Counted from the stretch's first letter, positions 19,029 through 28,247 are shown. The stretch is DNA of 34,867 nucleotides from Candidatus Poseidoniales archaeon (GCA_003602635.1 QQSJ01000007.1:1-34867); one strand, 5' to 3'. Notes: generated from the sequence alone by a model not told the origin. Numbers and translations: made by a program.

Positions 19029-19643
19029 ATGGACGGCCCGGTGGTGTACGCACGCCGTCCTTTCCCCGGTGGCAGAACCGATGCGCCCATCGCATTCCTC
19101 GACCGTGACGGCGTGTTGAACATGAGCCTGAACGGCTACGTCAACCGGCCGGAGGAATTGCGGTTGATCGCAGGAACAGGGGCGGCCATGAGGTCCTTGC
19201 GTGACGCTGGATTTTTGCTCTGCGTGGTCACCAACCAATCCGCCATTGAACGTGGGCATTGGGACGACGAACGACTCCACCTCATCCACGACCGTCTGGA
19301 CGACCTGCTGAAGCACGAAGGCGCTCAACCCGACCTCGTCCTCGCATGTCCACACCTCCCTTGGGCTGGATGCGATTGCCGCAAACCCGCACCTGGCATG
19401 CTTGGATTCGGCGCACATCTTCTTCGTTCCGAAGACGGATTTGAAGCGATGCGCGATCGATGGGAAAGCGGCCTTCATGGTCGGCCTCATCCACTCGATG
19501 TCATGGTGGGCGATCGAAGGTCAGACGTGCAGGCAGGGACACGGTACGGCGTCCGATCGTTTTGGGCCAAACGTGACCGAGGCCTTCGGGCCATGCTCTC
19601 TCGCCTCCTTGATCCCAATGACCACGGCGATGAGGTGGCGTGA
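19029..19643 (+). CDS. HAD-IIIA phosphatase, histidinol-phosphatase / heptose-bisphosphatase (GmhB-like) family
   Basis: FLDRDGVLN, VVTNQSAIERG, CPHLPWAGCDCRKPAPGML, MVGDRRSDVQAG motifs. Confidence 0.88.
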   Translation: MDGPVVYARRPFPGGRTDAPIAFLDRDGVLNMSLNGYVNRPEELRLIAGTGAAMRSLRDAGFLLCVVTNQSAIERGHWDDERLHLIHDRLDDLLKHEGAQPDLVLACPHLPWAGCDCRKPAPGMLGFGAHLLRSEDGFEAMRDRWESGLHGRPHPLDVMVGDRRSDVQAGTRYGVRSFWAKRDRGLRAMLSRLLDPNDHGDEVA

Positions 19644-20876
19644 ATGGGCTGGTTGGGGTTGGACGACACCGACCACCTCGGCGGTGGTTGCACGACCCTC
19701 ACCATGCATCGATTGTTGGCGTCCCTTCCACACGGAGTGCAGCTCATTGGGGACCCATCCCTTGTCCGTTTGTACCCCATGGCCAAAGCCAGGACACGAG
19801 GGAATGCTGCCTTGAGCGCCGAACTCAACGTGCACATCGACCCCGATGCTTGGTTGGCGTGGTTGGAATCGTATTGGTCCTCGACGATCGAACCTCTCGC
19901 GGGCCAATGCACCGCGTCAACCCACGCAGCGAGGCCACAGGTTCCGAGCGATCCTGGCCTCGTATGGTACGAATCGAAACCCTCTGAAGAATTCTATAGA
20001 AAGGCTGTCAGAAAAGAGGTCGTGTTGGATGACGGGCCAGCACCGGCGTGGTCCAAAGGTGGAACAGGAAAGATCGGAGCCATGGCCGCCGTCGCGTGGT
20101 CGGGACATGCCACGACATGGGAAGGAATTGCATGGCGCGATGAATCCAAGCAGTCACGTCGCTTGGACGAGGAGGCCTTGCGAGCGTTGGACCGAGATGA
20201 ACGGCTCTTTGCCTGCCGCGACCCCCGTCAAGGCCGAGGCCTTCTGGCCCCGCGGGGCGCTTCACCCGTGCTGTGCGGCATTCGAGGCACCGAGCGCAGC
20301 GCCGTGGCCGATGCGATGCAAACGCTCCTGACCGCCGAGGGAACAGAACCGGCAAGCGGACAGCGTGTGTTTCGCACCAACCAAGGAAGCGGAGATCATC
20401 TCAGACCACCCATTCAGGCCACGATCGAGAGCGTTGACGTCATCCAAGGTGGCCACGTTGCGCTTCGAACCGATCGAGGAACGTGGTTGGCTTTCGCACC
20501 CTCTGGTCTGATCCGTGAGGTGGCCTCACGGCTGTGCCCCGGTGACGTGGTGCAAGGCCTTGGGCTTCAGAGCACCAAACCCGGACGTGAGGGCCTGCAT
20601 TTGGAGGCCCTTCAGCACCTTTCCGGCCCGTTGCGAAACCTCCGACGACCCACGTGCCCTGCATGCCGGAAACGGATGAAATCTGCTGGGAAGGGGCAAG
20701 GACTGCGTTGCACGAACTGCGACCATACCGACGACGACCGATGGGTTGGGGACGAGGTGGTCCCATCCGGTTGGGTGCAACCACCCTTGGATCGGCGACG
20801 CCACCTCGCGCCTGACATGAGCACATGGAAGCCAGAACCCTTGTTGGATAGAAACAATGCACCGACATCTTCCTAA
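19644..20876 (+). CDS. tiaS: tRNA(Ile2) 2-agmatinylcytidine synthetase
   Basis: GLDDTDHLGGGCTTLTMHRLL N-terminus, OB-like region, C-terminal CPACRKRMKS...LRCTNC zinc ribbon; ~410 aa. Confidence 0.9.
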   Translation: MGWLGLDDTDHLGGGCTTLTMHRLLASLPHGVQLIGDPSLVRLYPMAKARTRGNAALSAELNVHIDPDAWLAWLESYWSSTIEPLAGQCTASTHAARPQVPSDPGLVWYESKPSEEFYRKAVRKEVVLDDGPAPAWSKGGTGKIGAMAAVAWSGHATTWEGIAWRDESKQSRRLDEEALRALDRDERLFACRDPRQGRGLLAPRGASPVLCGIRGTERSAVADAMQTLLTAEGTEPASGQRVFRTNQGSGDHLRPPIQATIESVDVIQGGHVALRTDRGTWLAFAPSGLIREVASRLCPGDVVQGLGLQSTKPGREGLHLEALQHLSGPLRNLRRPTCPACRKRMKSAGKGQGLRCTNCDHTDDDRWVGDEVVPSGWVQPPLDRRRHLAPDMSTWKPEPLLDRNNAPTSS

Positions 20877-20898
20877 TGCAGCGGCCGGTCTTGGTTTC

Positions 20899-21138
20899 AT
20901 GTCCGATGAAGCCACCGTCACCGTCACCACCGTTCTGGCTGGCCTGATGTTCCTTGCCCTCATCGCTTTCGTGGTGTGGAAGGCACGGCAAAACCGCACG
21001 GCTGCATTGGCCAAAACCGCACCAAAAGTGGCGGGAGAAGATCCCTTGGAAGGAGGCGCTCGTCGCCCTGAAGCCTTCGAGGAGCCCAGCGATGAGGACC
21101 TCGAAATGATGGGTGACCTTCTCGGCGAAGTCGAGTGA
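20899..21138 (+). CDS. small single-TM protein with acidic C-terminus
   Basis: TVTTVLAGLMFLALIAFVVWKARQ TM; acidic tail PSDEDLEMMGDLLGEVE; start at internal MSDEAT favoured over 20857. Confidence 0.55.
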   Translation: MSDEATVTVTTVLAGLMFLALIAFVVWKARQNRTAALAKTAPKVAGEDPLEGGARRPEAFEEPSDEDLEMMGDLLGEVE

Positions 21139-21141
21139 TCA
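21136..21141. other. abutting convergent stop codons forming TGATCA (small TM protein / RadB-like)
   Basis: tga 21136-21138 on +, tca 21139-21141 = stop on -. Confidence 0.85.
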
Positions 21142-21720
21142 CACCGTTTCGAGCCCTTCGTCAACGATACGAACGCGCTGCCCTTCACCCGGGCCGTCCA
21201 AACACCGCACGCCACTCGGTGCCAGGGTCATTCGCCATGAAACGAAACCCGCGCTTTGCAAGCGATCTTCTGAACGAACCCTGAACCCGTCCTCCGCCTC
21301 CATGTCGGTACCGAGCTTGGCGATGGCCAGCAACACCACGCCGTCCAACCCTTCGACGAGGCTTTGCATGGCGTCCAGCGATGCACCGGGAATGCGACCG
21401 GTGGCGGGAGCCCAATCGTCCATCACGACCAAGCCAACACCTGGAAGGGACGTGGCGGCTTGAAGCAGGGCTTTGGTCACCAAATCCATGCGGCCAACGA
21501 GGTTCATGGCGTGAAAACGGGTGGCCACGGTGGGGTCCAAACCACCGATGATCTGTGCAAAACGCGCCGGATCAGGCATGTCTGGAGCGGCCCACAAGAC
21601 GCGTTGGCCGTCTTCCAGCACCATCCTTGCCATGTGGAGCGCGAGGCTTGTCGCCCCTGCTCCGGATTCACAGGCCAAGTGAACGTTGGGCGCGTTGAAG
21701 GGGGGACGCCATGACGCCAT
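21139..21720 (-). CDS. RecA-superfamily / RadB-like protein with degenerate P-loop
   Basis: HLACESGAGATSLALHMARMVLEDGQRVLWAAPD and VGLVVMDDWAP resemble RecA/RadB Walker A/B layout but GKT is replaced by GAT. Confidence 0.6.
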   Translation of the reverse strand: MASWRPPFNAPNVHLACESGAGATSLALHMARMVLEDGQRVLWAAPDMPDPARFAQIIGGLDPTVATRFHAMNLVGRMDLVTKALLQAATSLPGVGLVVMDDWAPATGRIPGASLDAMQSLVEGLDGVVLLAIAKLGTDMEAEDGFRVRSEDRLQSAGFVSWRMTLAPSGVRCLDGPGEGQRVRIVDEGLETV

Positions 21721-21797
21721 GGACCTCCACGCATGACGAAGGAGAAAGACGCTTCCGGTGTCGGAACGCTCTTCATGGGGCAGCCAGAGACCGTGTC

Positions 21798-22010
21798 ATG
21801 GCCGAGGACGCTCCCAAGGAACGCATCCCACGTCGCCCCGCTCCCGAGTTCACCGAAGTCGGTTCCTTTGGAGAGGCCATGAAGCAGCATGGCCTCATTG
21901 GTACCGCGGTGAACGACAAGAATCAGTACGGGCCCGTTGGCATGATGGTGATGTTGTTCATCGTGGCGGCCATCACCTCCCTCGGACTTCTGCTGATTCG
22001 CTCGTCTTGA
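21798..22010 (+). CDS. small single-TM protein
   Basis: 70-aa ORF MAEDAPKERIPRRPAPEF... with C-terminal TM GMMVMLFIVAAITSLGLLLI. Confidence 0.5.
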   Translation: MAEDAPKERIPRRPAPEFTEVGSFGEAMKQHGLIGTAVNDKNQYGPVGMMVMLFIVAAITSLGLLLIRSS

Positions 22011-22048
22011 GGCGTAAGGGCTATCCTCCCGATGACCCACTTTGGGTC

Positions 22049-22486
22049 ATGGACCAAAGCCATCCTCCCGCAACGATGGCGTTCACCGACCGCCGTTGGA
22101 CGATCATGGCGGCCCTCCTCGGTTCGAACACCGCCGTGATGCTCGTGCACGGTCTTCAACAGGAGATGAACCCGAGCGTCACACGGGAGTTTGCACTGAC
22201 GCTGATCGCCGTGACGTTGCCCTTCCAAGCGGTCTATTTCATGATCCACACATACGCCGATTCCTTCGCCACCAACCTTGCTCCTGCCGAACGGCGCACG
22301 TTGGAGCGGCTCTCGACCGTATGCCAAATCATCGCCTATGCTTCCTTGTTGGGCCTGGCCATCCTTTGGAGCAACGTCTCACTCTTTGTCGGCGGCGGGT
22401 TCCTGTTGGCGTCCTTCTGCGCCTTGTTGATGGTCCGCATGGCCATGCGAGAGGCACGTTCCTCAGAAGCCGCCCGTTCGTTGTGA
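22049..22486 (+). CDS. small multi-pass membrane protein of unknown function
   Basis: ~145 aa with several hydrophobic segments (IMAALLGSNTAVMLV, ALTLIAVTLPFQAVYFMI, IIAYASLLGLAILW, LFVGGGFLLASFCALLMV); start uncertain. Confidence 0.6.
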   Translation: MDQSHPPATMAFTDRRWTIMAALLGSNTAVMLVHGLQQEMNPSVTREFALTLIAVTLPFQAVYFMIHTYADSFATNLAPAERRTLERLSTVCQIIAYASLLGLAILWSNVSLFVGGGFLLASFCALLMVRMAMREARSSEAARSL

Positions 22487-22532
22487 ACATCGGCCTGCGA
22501 AGGTTCTTGGGGCGGCCCCAACGCCCAATGGT

Positions 22533-23882
22533 ATGGCCTTCTGTCCGTTGGATTACCGCTACGGCTGCCAAGACTTCAAGCAAATCTGGTCCGAAGACGG
22601 ACGGCACGAACGTCAGCTCGAAGTCGAGCGTGCTTTGGTGTGGGCCCACCAGCAGATGGGCCGCGTTACCGCAGAGGATTACGCCGTCATCGAGCGCATC
22701 GCTGTGCCAGACGTCGTGACCAAGCAACGTGTCAGTGAGATCGAAGCAGAAACCCGACACGACATCATGGCGTTGACCAAGGCCATGGCCGAAGCCGCTG
22801 GTGAGGCCGGCTGGTGCGTCCACTTGGGTGCGACCTCAAACGACATCGTCGATACCGCTGTTGGGCTCCAGTTGAGGGACAGCCTCGTGCTGCTCCGCAA
22901 GGGATTGTGTGATTTGATCGCTGTCTGCGCCGATGTCGCAGAGCGCGAGCGCGACACCGTCATGCTGGGCCGCACCCACGGCCAAGCCGCCGTCCCCATC
23001 ACGTTTGGATTGAAGGCCGCCGTATGGCTGGACGAACTCCGTCGCCACCTCGTGCGTTTGGACGAGGCCAGCCCTCGCATCGCCGTCGGCAAATTCCTCG
23101 GAGCCGTTGGGACCGGAGCCGCTCAAGGAGAAGGAGCACGTGAGCTCCAACGCCTCATCCTCGAACACCTCGGACTCGGTGTCCCCTTGGCCACCACACA
23201 GGTTGTTGGACGTGACCGGTACATCGAGTACGTCCACTGGATGGCCAACACGGCCACCACGTGCCAGAAGGTCCTCACCGAAGTTCGAAACCTGCAGCGC
23301 TCTGAAATCGCGGAGGCTGGCGAAGGATTCGACGTCAAGAAGCAGGTGGGTTCCTCGACCATGGCGCACAAAAAGAACCCGATCACCAGCGAGAACGCCA
23401 GCGGTCTCGCTCGCATCGTGCGCTCCTTCATCGCACCAAGCCACGAAAACGCCATCCTTTGGCATGAGCGCGACTTGGCCAATTCAAGCGCGGAACGCTT
23501 CACCCTCTCGCATGCCTCCGCCTTGTGCGAAGACGTGTTGGCGAAGACGGCCAAGGTCCTACGTGGGATGTGGGTCGACGCTGAACGTTGCCTGAAGAAC
23601 ATCGAGGACCAGCGAGGATTGGTCATGGCCGAGAAGGTCATGATCGAACTGACCTCCCACGGTATCGGACGAGACGAAGCGCACGAAATCCTCCGGACCG
23701 CTTCCTTCACCGCCGTGGAAACGGGCGAGCACCTGATGGACATCTGCATGCGAACGCCCGAAATCACCGCGGTGTTCAGCATTGAGGACCTCGAAGCGAT
23801 GTTCAATCCGGCCAATCACATTGGCGTGTCCGGTGAATTGGTGGACGAAGCCGTGGCGCTCGCACGCCATGCCATCGCTTGA
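22533..23882 (+). CDS. purB: adenylosuccinate lyase
   Basis: PLDYRYG N-terminus, ATSNDIVDTA, GRTHGQAAVPITFG, GSSTMAHKKNPITSENASGLAR signature. Confidence 0.95.
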   Translation: MAFCPLDYRYGCQDFKQIWSEDGRHERQLEVERALVWAHQQMGRVTAEDYAVIERIAVPDVVTKQRVSEIEAETRHDIMALTKAMAEAAGEAGWCVHLGATSNDIVDTAVGLQLRDSLVLLRKGLCDLIAVCADVAERERDTVMLGRTHGQAAVPITFGLKAAVWLDELRRHLVRLDEASPRIAVGKFLGAVGTGAAQGEGARELQRLILEHLGLGVPLATTQVVGRDRYIEYVHWMANTATTCQKVLTEVRNLQRSEIAEAGEGFDVKKQVGSSTMAHKKNPITSENASGLARIVRSFIAPSHENAILWHERDLANSSAERFTLSHASALCEDVLAKTAKVLRGMWVDAERCLKNIEDQRGLVMAEKVMIELTSHGIGRDEAHEILRTASFTAVETGEHLMDICMRTPEITAVFSIEDLEAMFNPANHIGVSGELVDEAVALARHAIA

Positions 23883-23885
23883 TCA
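23880..23885. other. abutting convergent stop codons forming TGATCA (purB / dph6)
   Basis: tga 23880-23882 on +, tca 23883-23885 = stop on -. Confidence 0.85.
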
Positions 23886-24527
23886 GGTCACGACCAAGTG
23901 GCCTCTTCGGCCGTCCCACTCCGAGGACCAACTCAGGTCCAATCCTTCAGGGAACATCGGTGCTCTGACCACGAGGGTCTCGTACTCGCCTCCTTCGCCG
24001 TCGACGTTGAAGCGGTGCTTCTTGGCCAAGGGCTCCAGCACGTCCAACGTGGGGTGGTCCAGGATGCGCCCCAACCAAGCCTCGTCCAATCCTTCAGCGG
24101 AGACCGACGTGACCAGCACGTCAAATCCGTGCGAGGCAAGGCCACGAAGATGTTCCACAGGGTCCTGATGCCACAACGGAGTCCACGTGTTCAGGCCCAT
24201 CTTCTCACCGAGCCGTTCCAACCGGTTCCGTTGGTAATCCGAACGCAGGGCGCCGCTCACGAATCCATCGATCTCGTAGCCGCGAAGCATCTGCTCGAGC
24301 GCGTCCATGTCTGGACCCTCGGCCCCGTCGATGACGCGGTGATCCCATGGGACGCCCGCCGCCGAGGCTTGTGCCTCAACCAAGCGCGTGTTGGGAACCT
24401 GGAACATCGGAGAATCGCCTTCCACCACCAGCGTAACCAAGACGCTGACGTCCCAACCACGGCACGTTGCCCACCACCACGCCGCACAGGAGTCTTTCCC
24501 GCCGGACGAGAGGACCGCGACGCGCAT
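23883..24527 (-). CDS. dph6: diphthine--ammonia ligase (Dph6-type PP-loop ATPase)
   Basis: PP-loop SSGGKDSCAAWWWA, GFVSGALRSDYQRNRLE, PLWHQDP, GEGGEYETLVV. Confidence 0.88.
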   Translation of the reverse strand: MRVAVLSSGGKDSCAAWWWATCRGWDVSVLVTLVVEGDSPMFQVPNTRLVEAQASAAGVPWDHRVIDGAEGPDMDALEQMLRGYEIDGFVSGALRSDYQRNRLERLGEKMGLNTWTPLWHQDPVEHLRGLASHGFDVLVTSVSAEGLDEAWLGRILDHPTLDVLEPLAKKHRFNVDGEGGEYETLVVRAPMFPEGLDLSWSSEWDGRRGHLVVT

Positions 24528-24638
24528 GGTCCTCCGGGGTGGAAGGCCTTCATCAGCCTGTCACCGGAGAAAGAGGGTTCAAATGGGGTGGACCCGCGGT
24601 TCAACCGTAGGCGGCGCAGCCGTCTTGGAGGCAACATC

Positions 24639-25361
24639 ATGCAACCCAGCGGACGAGGCTACGACCACGGCATTACCACCTTCAGCCCAGACGGCCGCCT
24701 CTTCCAGGTGGAATACGCTCGGGAATCCGTCAAGCGCGGCACCACGACCGCCGGCCTGAAGTTCCGTGACGGCGTTGTGCTGGTTTGCGACAAGCGCATC
24801 GTCTCTCGCCTCATCATCCCCGAGTCCATTGAGAAGGTGTTCAAGGTCGACGAGCACGTCGGCGTTGCAACGTCCGGTCTTGTGGCCGACGCCCGCCAAT
24901 TGGTGGGTCGTGCCCGTGTTGAAGCACAGATCAACAGGATCACCTACGCGGACACCATTCCCGTCGACGTCTTGGTGAAGAAAATCTGCGACTTCAAGCA
25001 GTCCTTCACCCAGTACGGCGGTTCCCGTCCCTTCGGCACCGCGCTCCTCCTCGGTGGCGTTGACGACGAAGGCATTCATCTGTACGAAACCGACCCCTCC
25101 GGCGCTTACCAGAGTTACCATGCCGGTGCCATCGGCAGCGGCCGCAACACCGTCATCGAATTCTTTGAGCAGAAGTGGAAGGAAGGCCTCACACTGAACG
25201 CCGCCATGAAGCTCGGCCTCGAAGCCCTGCAGCACGCCAACGACAGCAACCTGAACCGGGAAGCCGTCGAAGTGGCCACCATCACGGCGGACGGATACAA
25301 CGTCCTCGACCGCGCAGCGGTCAACAAGCAGATCGACCGGCTCAAGCCCATCGATGAGTGA
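24639..25361 (+). CDS. psmA: proteasome alpha subunit
   Basis: GYDHGITTFSPDGRLFQVEYARESVKRGTTTAGLKFRDGVVLVCDKR; GGAGG at 24627-24631 precedes ATG at 24639. Confidence 0.96.
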   Translation: MQPSGRGYDHGITTFSPDGRLFQVEYARESVKRGTTTAGLKFRDGVVLVCDKRIVSRLIIPESIEKVFKVDEHVGVATSGLVADARQLVGRARVEAQINRITYADTIPVDVLVKKICDFKQSFTQYGGSRPFGTALLLGGVDDEGIHLYETDPSGAYQSYHAGAIGSGRNTVIEFFEQKWKEGLTLNAAMKLGLEALQHANDSNLNREAVEVATITADGYNVLDRAAVNKQIDRLKPIDE

Positions 25362-25374
25362 GCAGTGACCGCCC

Positions 25375-26067
25375 ATGGTCTCCCTCGATGACGCGGTCGT
25401 CGCGCGTTGGGAGTACGGTGGGAAGCGCTACGAAGTGCTCCTCAACCCTGATTTGGTCGAGACCTTCCGAGAATCACCCGATGACGTCAACCTCGACGAC
25501 CTCATGGCCGCAGAGGACGTCTTCCATGATGCGAGGCAGGGCGAACGACCGGCCGTCGATGACGTCGTGACCACCTTTGGGACAGAGGACATCGCAACCA
25601 TCACGCGCACCATCCTGGAACGAGGAAGCATCCAACTGACCACGGCACAGCGCAAGGCTCGCGTGGAAGCGATGCGGCAACGCATCATCCACCGGATTCA
25701 CAGCGAAGCGGTCGACCCGCGATCCAAATCCCCTCACCCGCGTGCTCGCCTTGAATTGGCGCTTGAGGAGAGCCGCTTTTCCGTGGACCCCTTCAAGCGC
25801 TTGGAGGCCCAAGTCAAGGATGCCATCGCCGTGCTGAAACCCCTCATTCCGTTGTCGTTTGAACGCATCAAGCTGGCCATCAAAGTCAGTGGAGCCGCCT
25901 ACGGACGCGCCCACCAGACCCTCCGTGGAGACCTGAAGCGAGAAGAGTGGCTCGCCAACGGATCTTGGGTCGGTGTGGTCGATGTTCCCGCAGCAAGAAA
26001 GGCCGACCTGATTGGCGAGATCATGCGAATCGACCGCGAAGCCGAAGTTCGGGAACTCCCGTCTTGA
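25375..26067 (+). CDS. ribosome maturation protein, SBDS/Sdo1 family
   Basis: ARWEYGGKRYEVLLNPDLV..., FGTEDIATITRTILERGSIQLTTAQRKARVE..., PFKRLEAQVKDAIAVLKPLIPLSFERIKLAIKVSGAAYGRA; adjacent to psmA as commonly in archaea. Confidence 0.93.
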   Translation: MVSLDDAVVARWEYGGKRYEVLLNPDLVETFRESPDDVNLDDLMAAEDVFHDARQGERPAVDDVVTTFGTEDIATITRTILERGSIQLTTAQRKARVEAMRQRIIHRIHSEAVDPRSKSPHPRARLELALEESRFSVDPFKRLEAQVKDAIAVLKPLIPLSFERIKLAIKVSGAAYGRAHQTLRGDLKREEWLANGSWVGVVDVPAARKADLIGEIMRIDREAEVRELPS

Positions 26068-26115
26068 CCAAGGGCGAAGCGGGGCAGAGCCCCATGTCGC
26101 ACCCGTTCGTTGCCC

Positions 26116-27141
26116 TCAGCGAGAGGCCAGGGTGAGGTTCTTCCACATGTCCTCAGGAACTTCCATGGACAAACGGAGGCCACCCATGGCACCCAGACGG
26201 ACGGGGTCATCGACCACGTGAACGTTGACGTCGCCCATGTCGGACAGGCGGCGCTCGATCATGGCGCCAAGGCCACGGATGCCAGAGCCACCGCCAGCGA
26301 GGACCATGTTGCGACGGAACTCGTCGTGGAACTCAGGGTTGGAACCGGCGATGAGCACCTTCACGTTCTCAACGATAGGGTCAACGATGGATTCGCACGC
26401 TCGCTGCACGCAATCGGTGATGTCCAGGGTCATGGCCTTGCCTTCGATGGAGAAGTCCACCATGATGGGCTCATCAGGAGGCGACGTGGAGACGAAGGAG
26501 TGCTGTTCCTTCCATCGGCGAGCCATGTCCTTGGTGACCTGGGCGCCGTTGTACTTGCCTTGGACTTCCTTGATGATCTGGCTGTCAACATAATCTCCAG
26601 CGTAGCCGGTGTGCATCTGGTCCCCGGGTCCCGGGATGGTCCCGTAGACGCGGCACAAGTCGGTCGTACCCGCACCGATGTCGATGACAAGGGTGTGCTC
26701 AAGCATGTCGAGGGCGTAAGCGACGGCGAAAGGTTCCGAGATGATCATGGCGGCGTTGACGGAGCCTGCTGCTGCATCAAAGATGGCCGTCTTGTCCACG
26801 TGGCTGGCTTCAGCGGGAGCACCGATCACGGCCACGACACGGTCGTAGTCCTCTGGGTCGGACAAGCCGATGAGGTGGGTGATGAAGTGAGCGATGTACT
26901 GTCGGTCTTCAGGGGTGTCCTTGATCACACCGAGTTCGAGCGGACGGTAGAGGTTGAGCGCAAGACGGTTCTTGAGCGCCTCTTCGCCGAAGAGCACGTC
27001 GCGCTTCAGGAAGTTGCGGGCCACAGGGTCCTTGGGGGTCCCAATCACGGTCAACTCTTCCACTTCGTGGGATGCGGAGGACACCATGACGGAACGGAAG
27101 GTTCCGAGGTCGATTCCAATGTAAAGCGTCTCTTTGGCCAT
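26116..27141 (-). CDS. actin-like ATPase, MamK/MreB family (MamK-like)
   Basis: Phosphate-1 IGIDLGTFRSVMVSS, phosphate-2 LVIDIGAGTTDLCRVYGTIPGPGDQ, AGDYVDSQI, KEQHSFVST, adenosine motif VLAGGGSGIRGLGAMIERRL, C-terminus DPVRLGAMGGLRLSMEVPEDMWKNL. Confidence 0.9.
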   Translation of the reverse strand: MAKETLYIGIDLGTFRSVMVSSASHEVEELTVIGTPKDPVARNFLKRDVLFGEEALKNRLALNLYRPLELGVIKDTPEDRQYIAHFITHLIGLSDPEDYDRVVAVIGAPAEASHVDKTAIFDAAAGSVNAAMIISEPFAVAYALDMLEHTLVIDIGAGTTDLCRVYGTIPGPGDQMHTGYAGDYVDSQIIKEVQGKYNGAQVTKDMARRWKEQHSFVSTSPPDEPIMVDFSIEGKAMTLDITDCVQRACESIVDPIVENVKVLIAGSNPEFHDEFRRNMVLAGGGSGIRGLGAMIERRLSDMGDVNVHVVDDPVRLGAMGGLRLSMEVPEDMWKNLTLASR

Positions 27142-27192
27142 GGGCCCACGAGCGTGGTTTCGCTTATGAACCATCCCTTGGCTGAATCGGGC

Positions 27193-28245
27193 TCAGCACC
27201 ACGCCTCACAGGTGTGGCAATACCATGCTGCGTGTTCGGGGTAAAGCTGAGCCATACCCGAGCACGAGGTGCACTCTTTCTGGGCTTGATCGCCGAACAG
27301 TTGCATCACGATGGACACGTGGTGATGGTCATCGATGCCTAGTTGTTGGCGCATGGCCCAAAGGAGCTGGTCCTCGGAAGGTGAGATGATGCCGTCTTCA
27401 AGCACCAGTTGAACGACGCTCTTGTAGTCGTCAATGACCTGAATTTCACGGTGATCGAGGCGCACTCCTCCTTTTTCTGCGACGATGTCCTGTCCACCAG
27501 GGTCATCGGCAAACACCACGAGGGAATGGGCCTTGAACGCATCATCACGCAATTCGAGGTGAATGCTGCTGCCTTCGAGATTGGCGTAGACCAACCGCGA
27601 GTGACGGTTGATTGTGTTCGTGATGGAACGGGCCGTGTCTTCCTTGGTACGACCACGTCGCCAACCGGTGGGGCTGGATTCGTTGTAGGCGTAGAATTCG
27701 GTACCGTAGCCTGGATACTCCAGCCGGAGTTCTTCGCCACCGTCGAAATCGTTGGTCAAAATGTGGAATGCAGCCACGTGGGTGGACATGATGTTGTCAT
27801 CGTCATCGAAACTGATCATCAGCGGTTTTCGCTCTTCAGCCGCTGCGTTGAATTGTCCTTGCATGCCCGTCATCCACTTGTCTTCGAGGCGCTTCAGACT
27901 GGCTTCCTGTTCACCTGACAATCCCTTGTCGATGCCCAACATGCCGCGCAATTCACCGGATTGCATCTCTTGGTTGAATTGGCTGATCAGTTCGCTGTTG
28001 TAGTGATGATCATCCCGTGTCGGACCAGCGTTGCTTTCGACATGGTTTGGGTCGGCCCATTCGTAGTTGCACTTGGAACACGCCAAGTATCCTGTCATGG
28101 TCGAAGGTTGTGCATCACCACCGCAGCGTGGGCAATCGCCCTCTTCGTTCACGGCCAAGTTGTCTGCTGCTTCACGCCGTCCTCGACGGGGGTTGAATCC
28201 AGCCATGGCCTCCGAGGGTCCGAGGCCGGACTTCAAGGTGTCCAT
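27193..28245 (-). CDS. protein with N- and C-terminal zinc ribbons and a TerB-like helical segment; unknown function
   Basis: CPRCGGDAQPSTMTGYLACSKC near N-terminus; CTSCSGMAQLYPEHAAWYCHTC at C-terminus; preceding helical stretch YKSVVQLVLEDGIISPSEDQLLWAMRQQLGI; start could also be TTG 28251 or ATG 28206. Confidence 0.7.
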   Translation of the reverse strand: MDTLKSGLGPSEAMAGFNPRRGRREAADNLAVNEEGDCPRCGGDAQPSTMTGYLACSKCNYEWADPNHVESNAGPTRDDHHYNSELISQFNQEMQSGELRGMLGIDKGLSGEQEASLKRLEDKWMTGMQGQFNAAAEERKPLMISFDDDDNIMSTHVAAFHILTNDFDGGEELRLEYPGYGTEFYAYNESSPTGWRRGRTKEDTARSITNTINRHSRLVYANLEGSSIHLELRDDAFKAHSLVVFADDPGGQDIVAEKGGVRLDHREIQVIDDYKSVVQLVLEDGIISPSEDQLLWAMRQQLGIDDHHHVSIVMQLFGDQAQKECTSCSGMAQLYPEHAAWYCHTCEAWC

Positions 28246-28247
28246 CC

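Noticed and set aside
18930-19490. N-terminal extension of the archaeosortase ORF
   Set aside because: Antisense to the HAD phosphatase gene; low-complexity non-membrane sequence, and the hydrophobic protein begins at 18929.
21798-22010. Sec61-beta homologue
   Set aside because: Size and single C-terminal TM are compatible, but I see no convincing family motif; left as unknown small TM protein.
23898-24638. Long N-terminal extension of the psmA ORF
   Set aside because: Overlaps dph6 antisense; the true proteasome start with Shine-Dalgarno is at 24639.
26110-27342. 410-aa plus-strand ORF opposite the actin gene
   Set aside because: Shadow ORF; the minus strand carries complete actin motifs.
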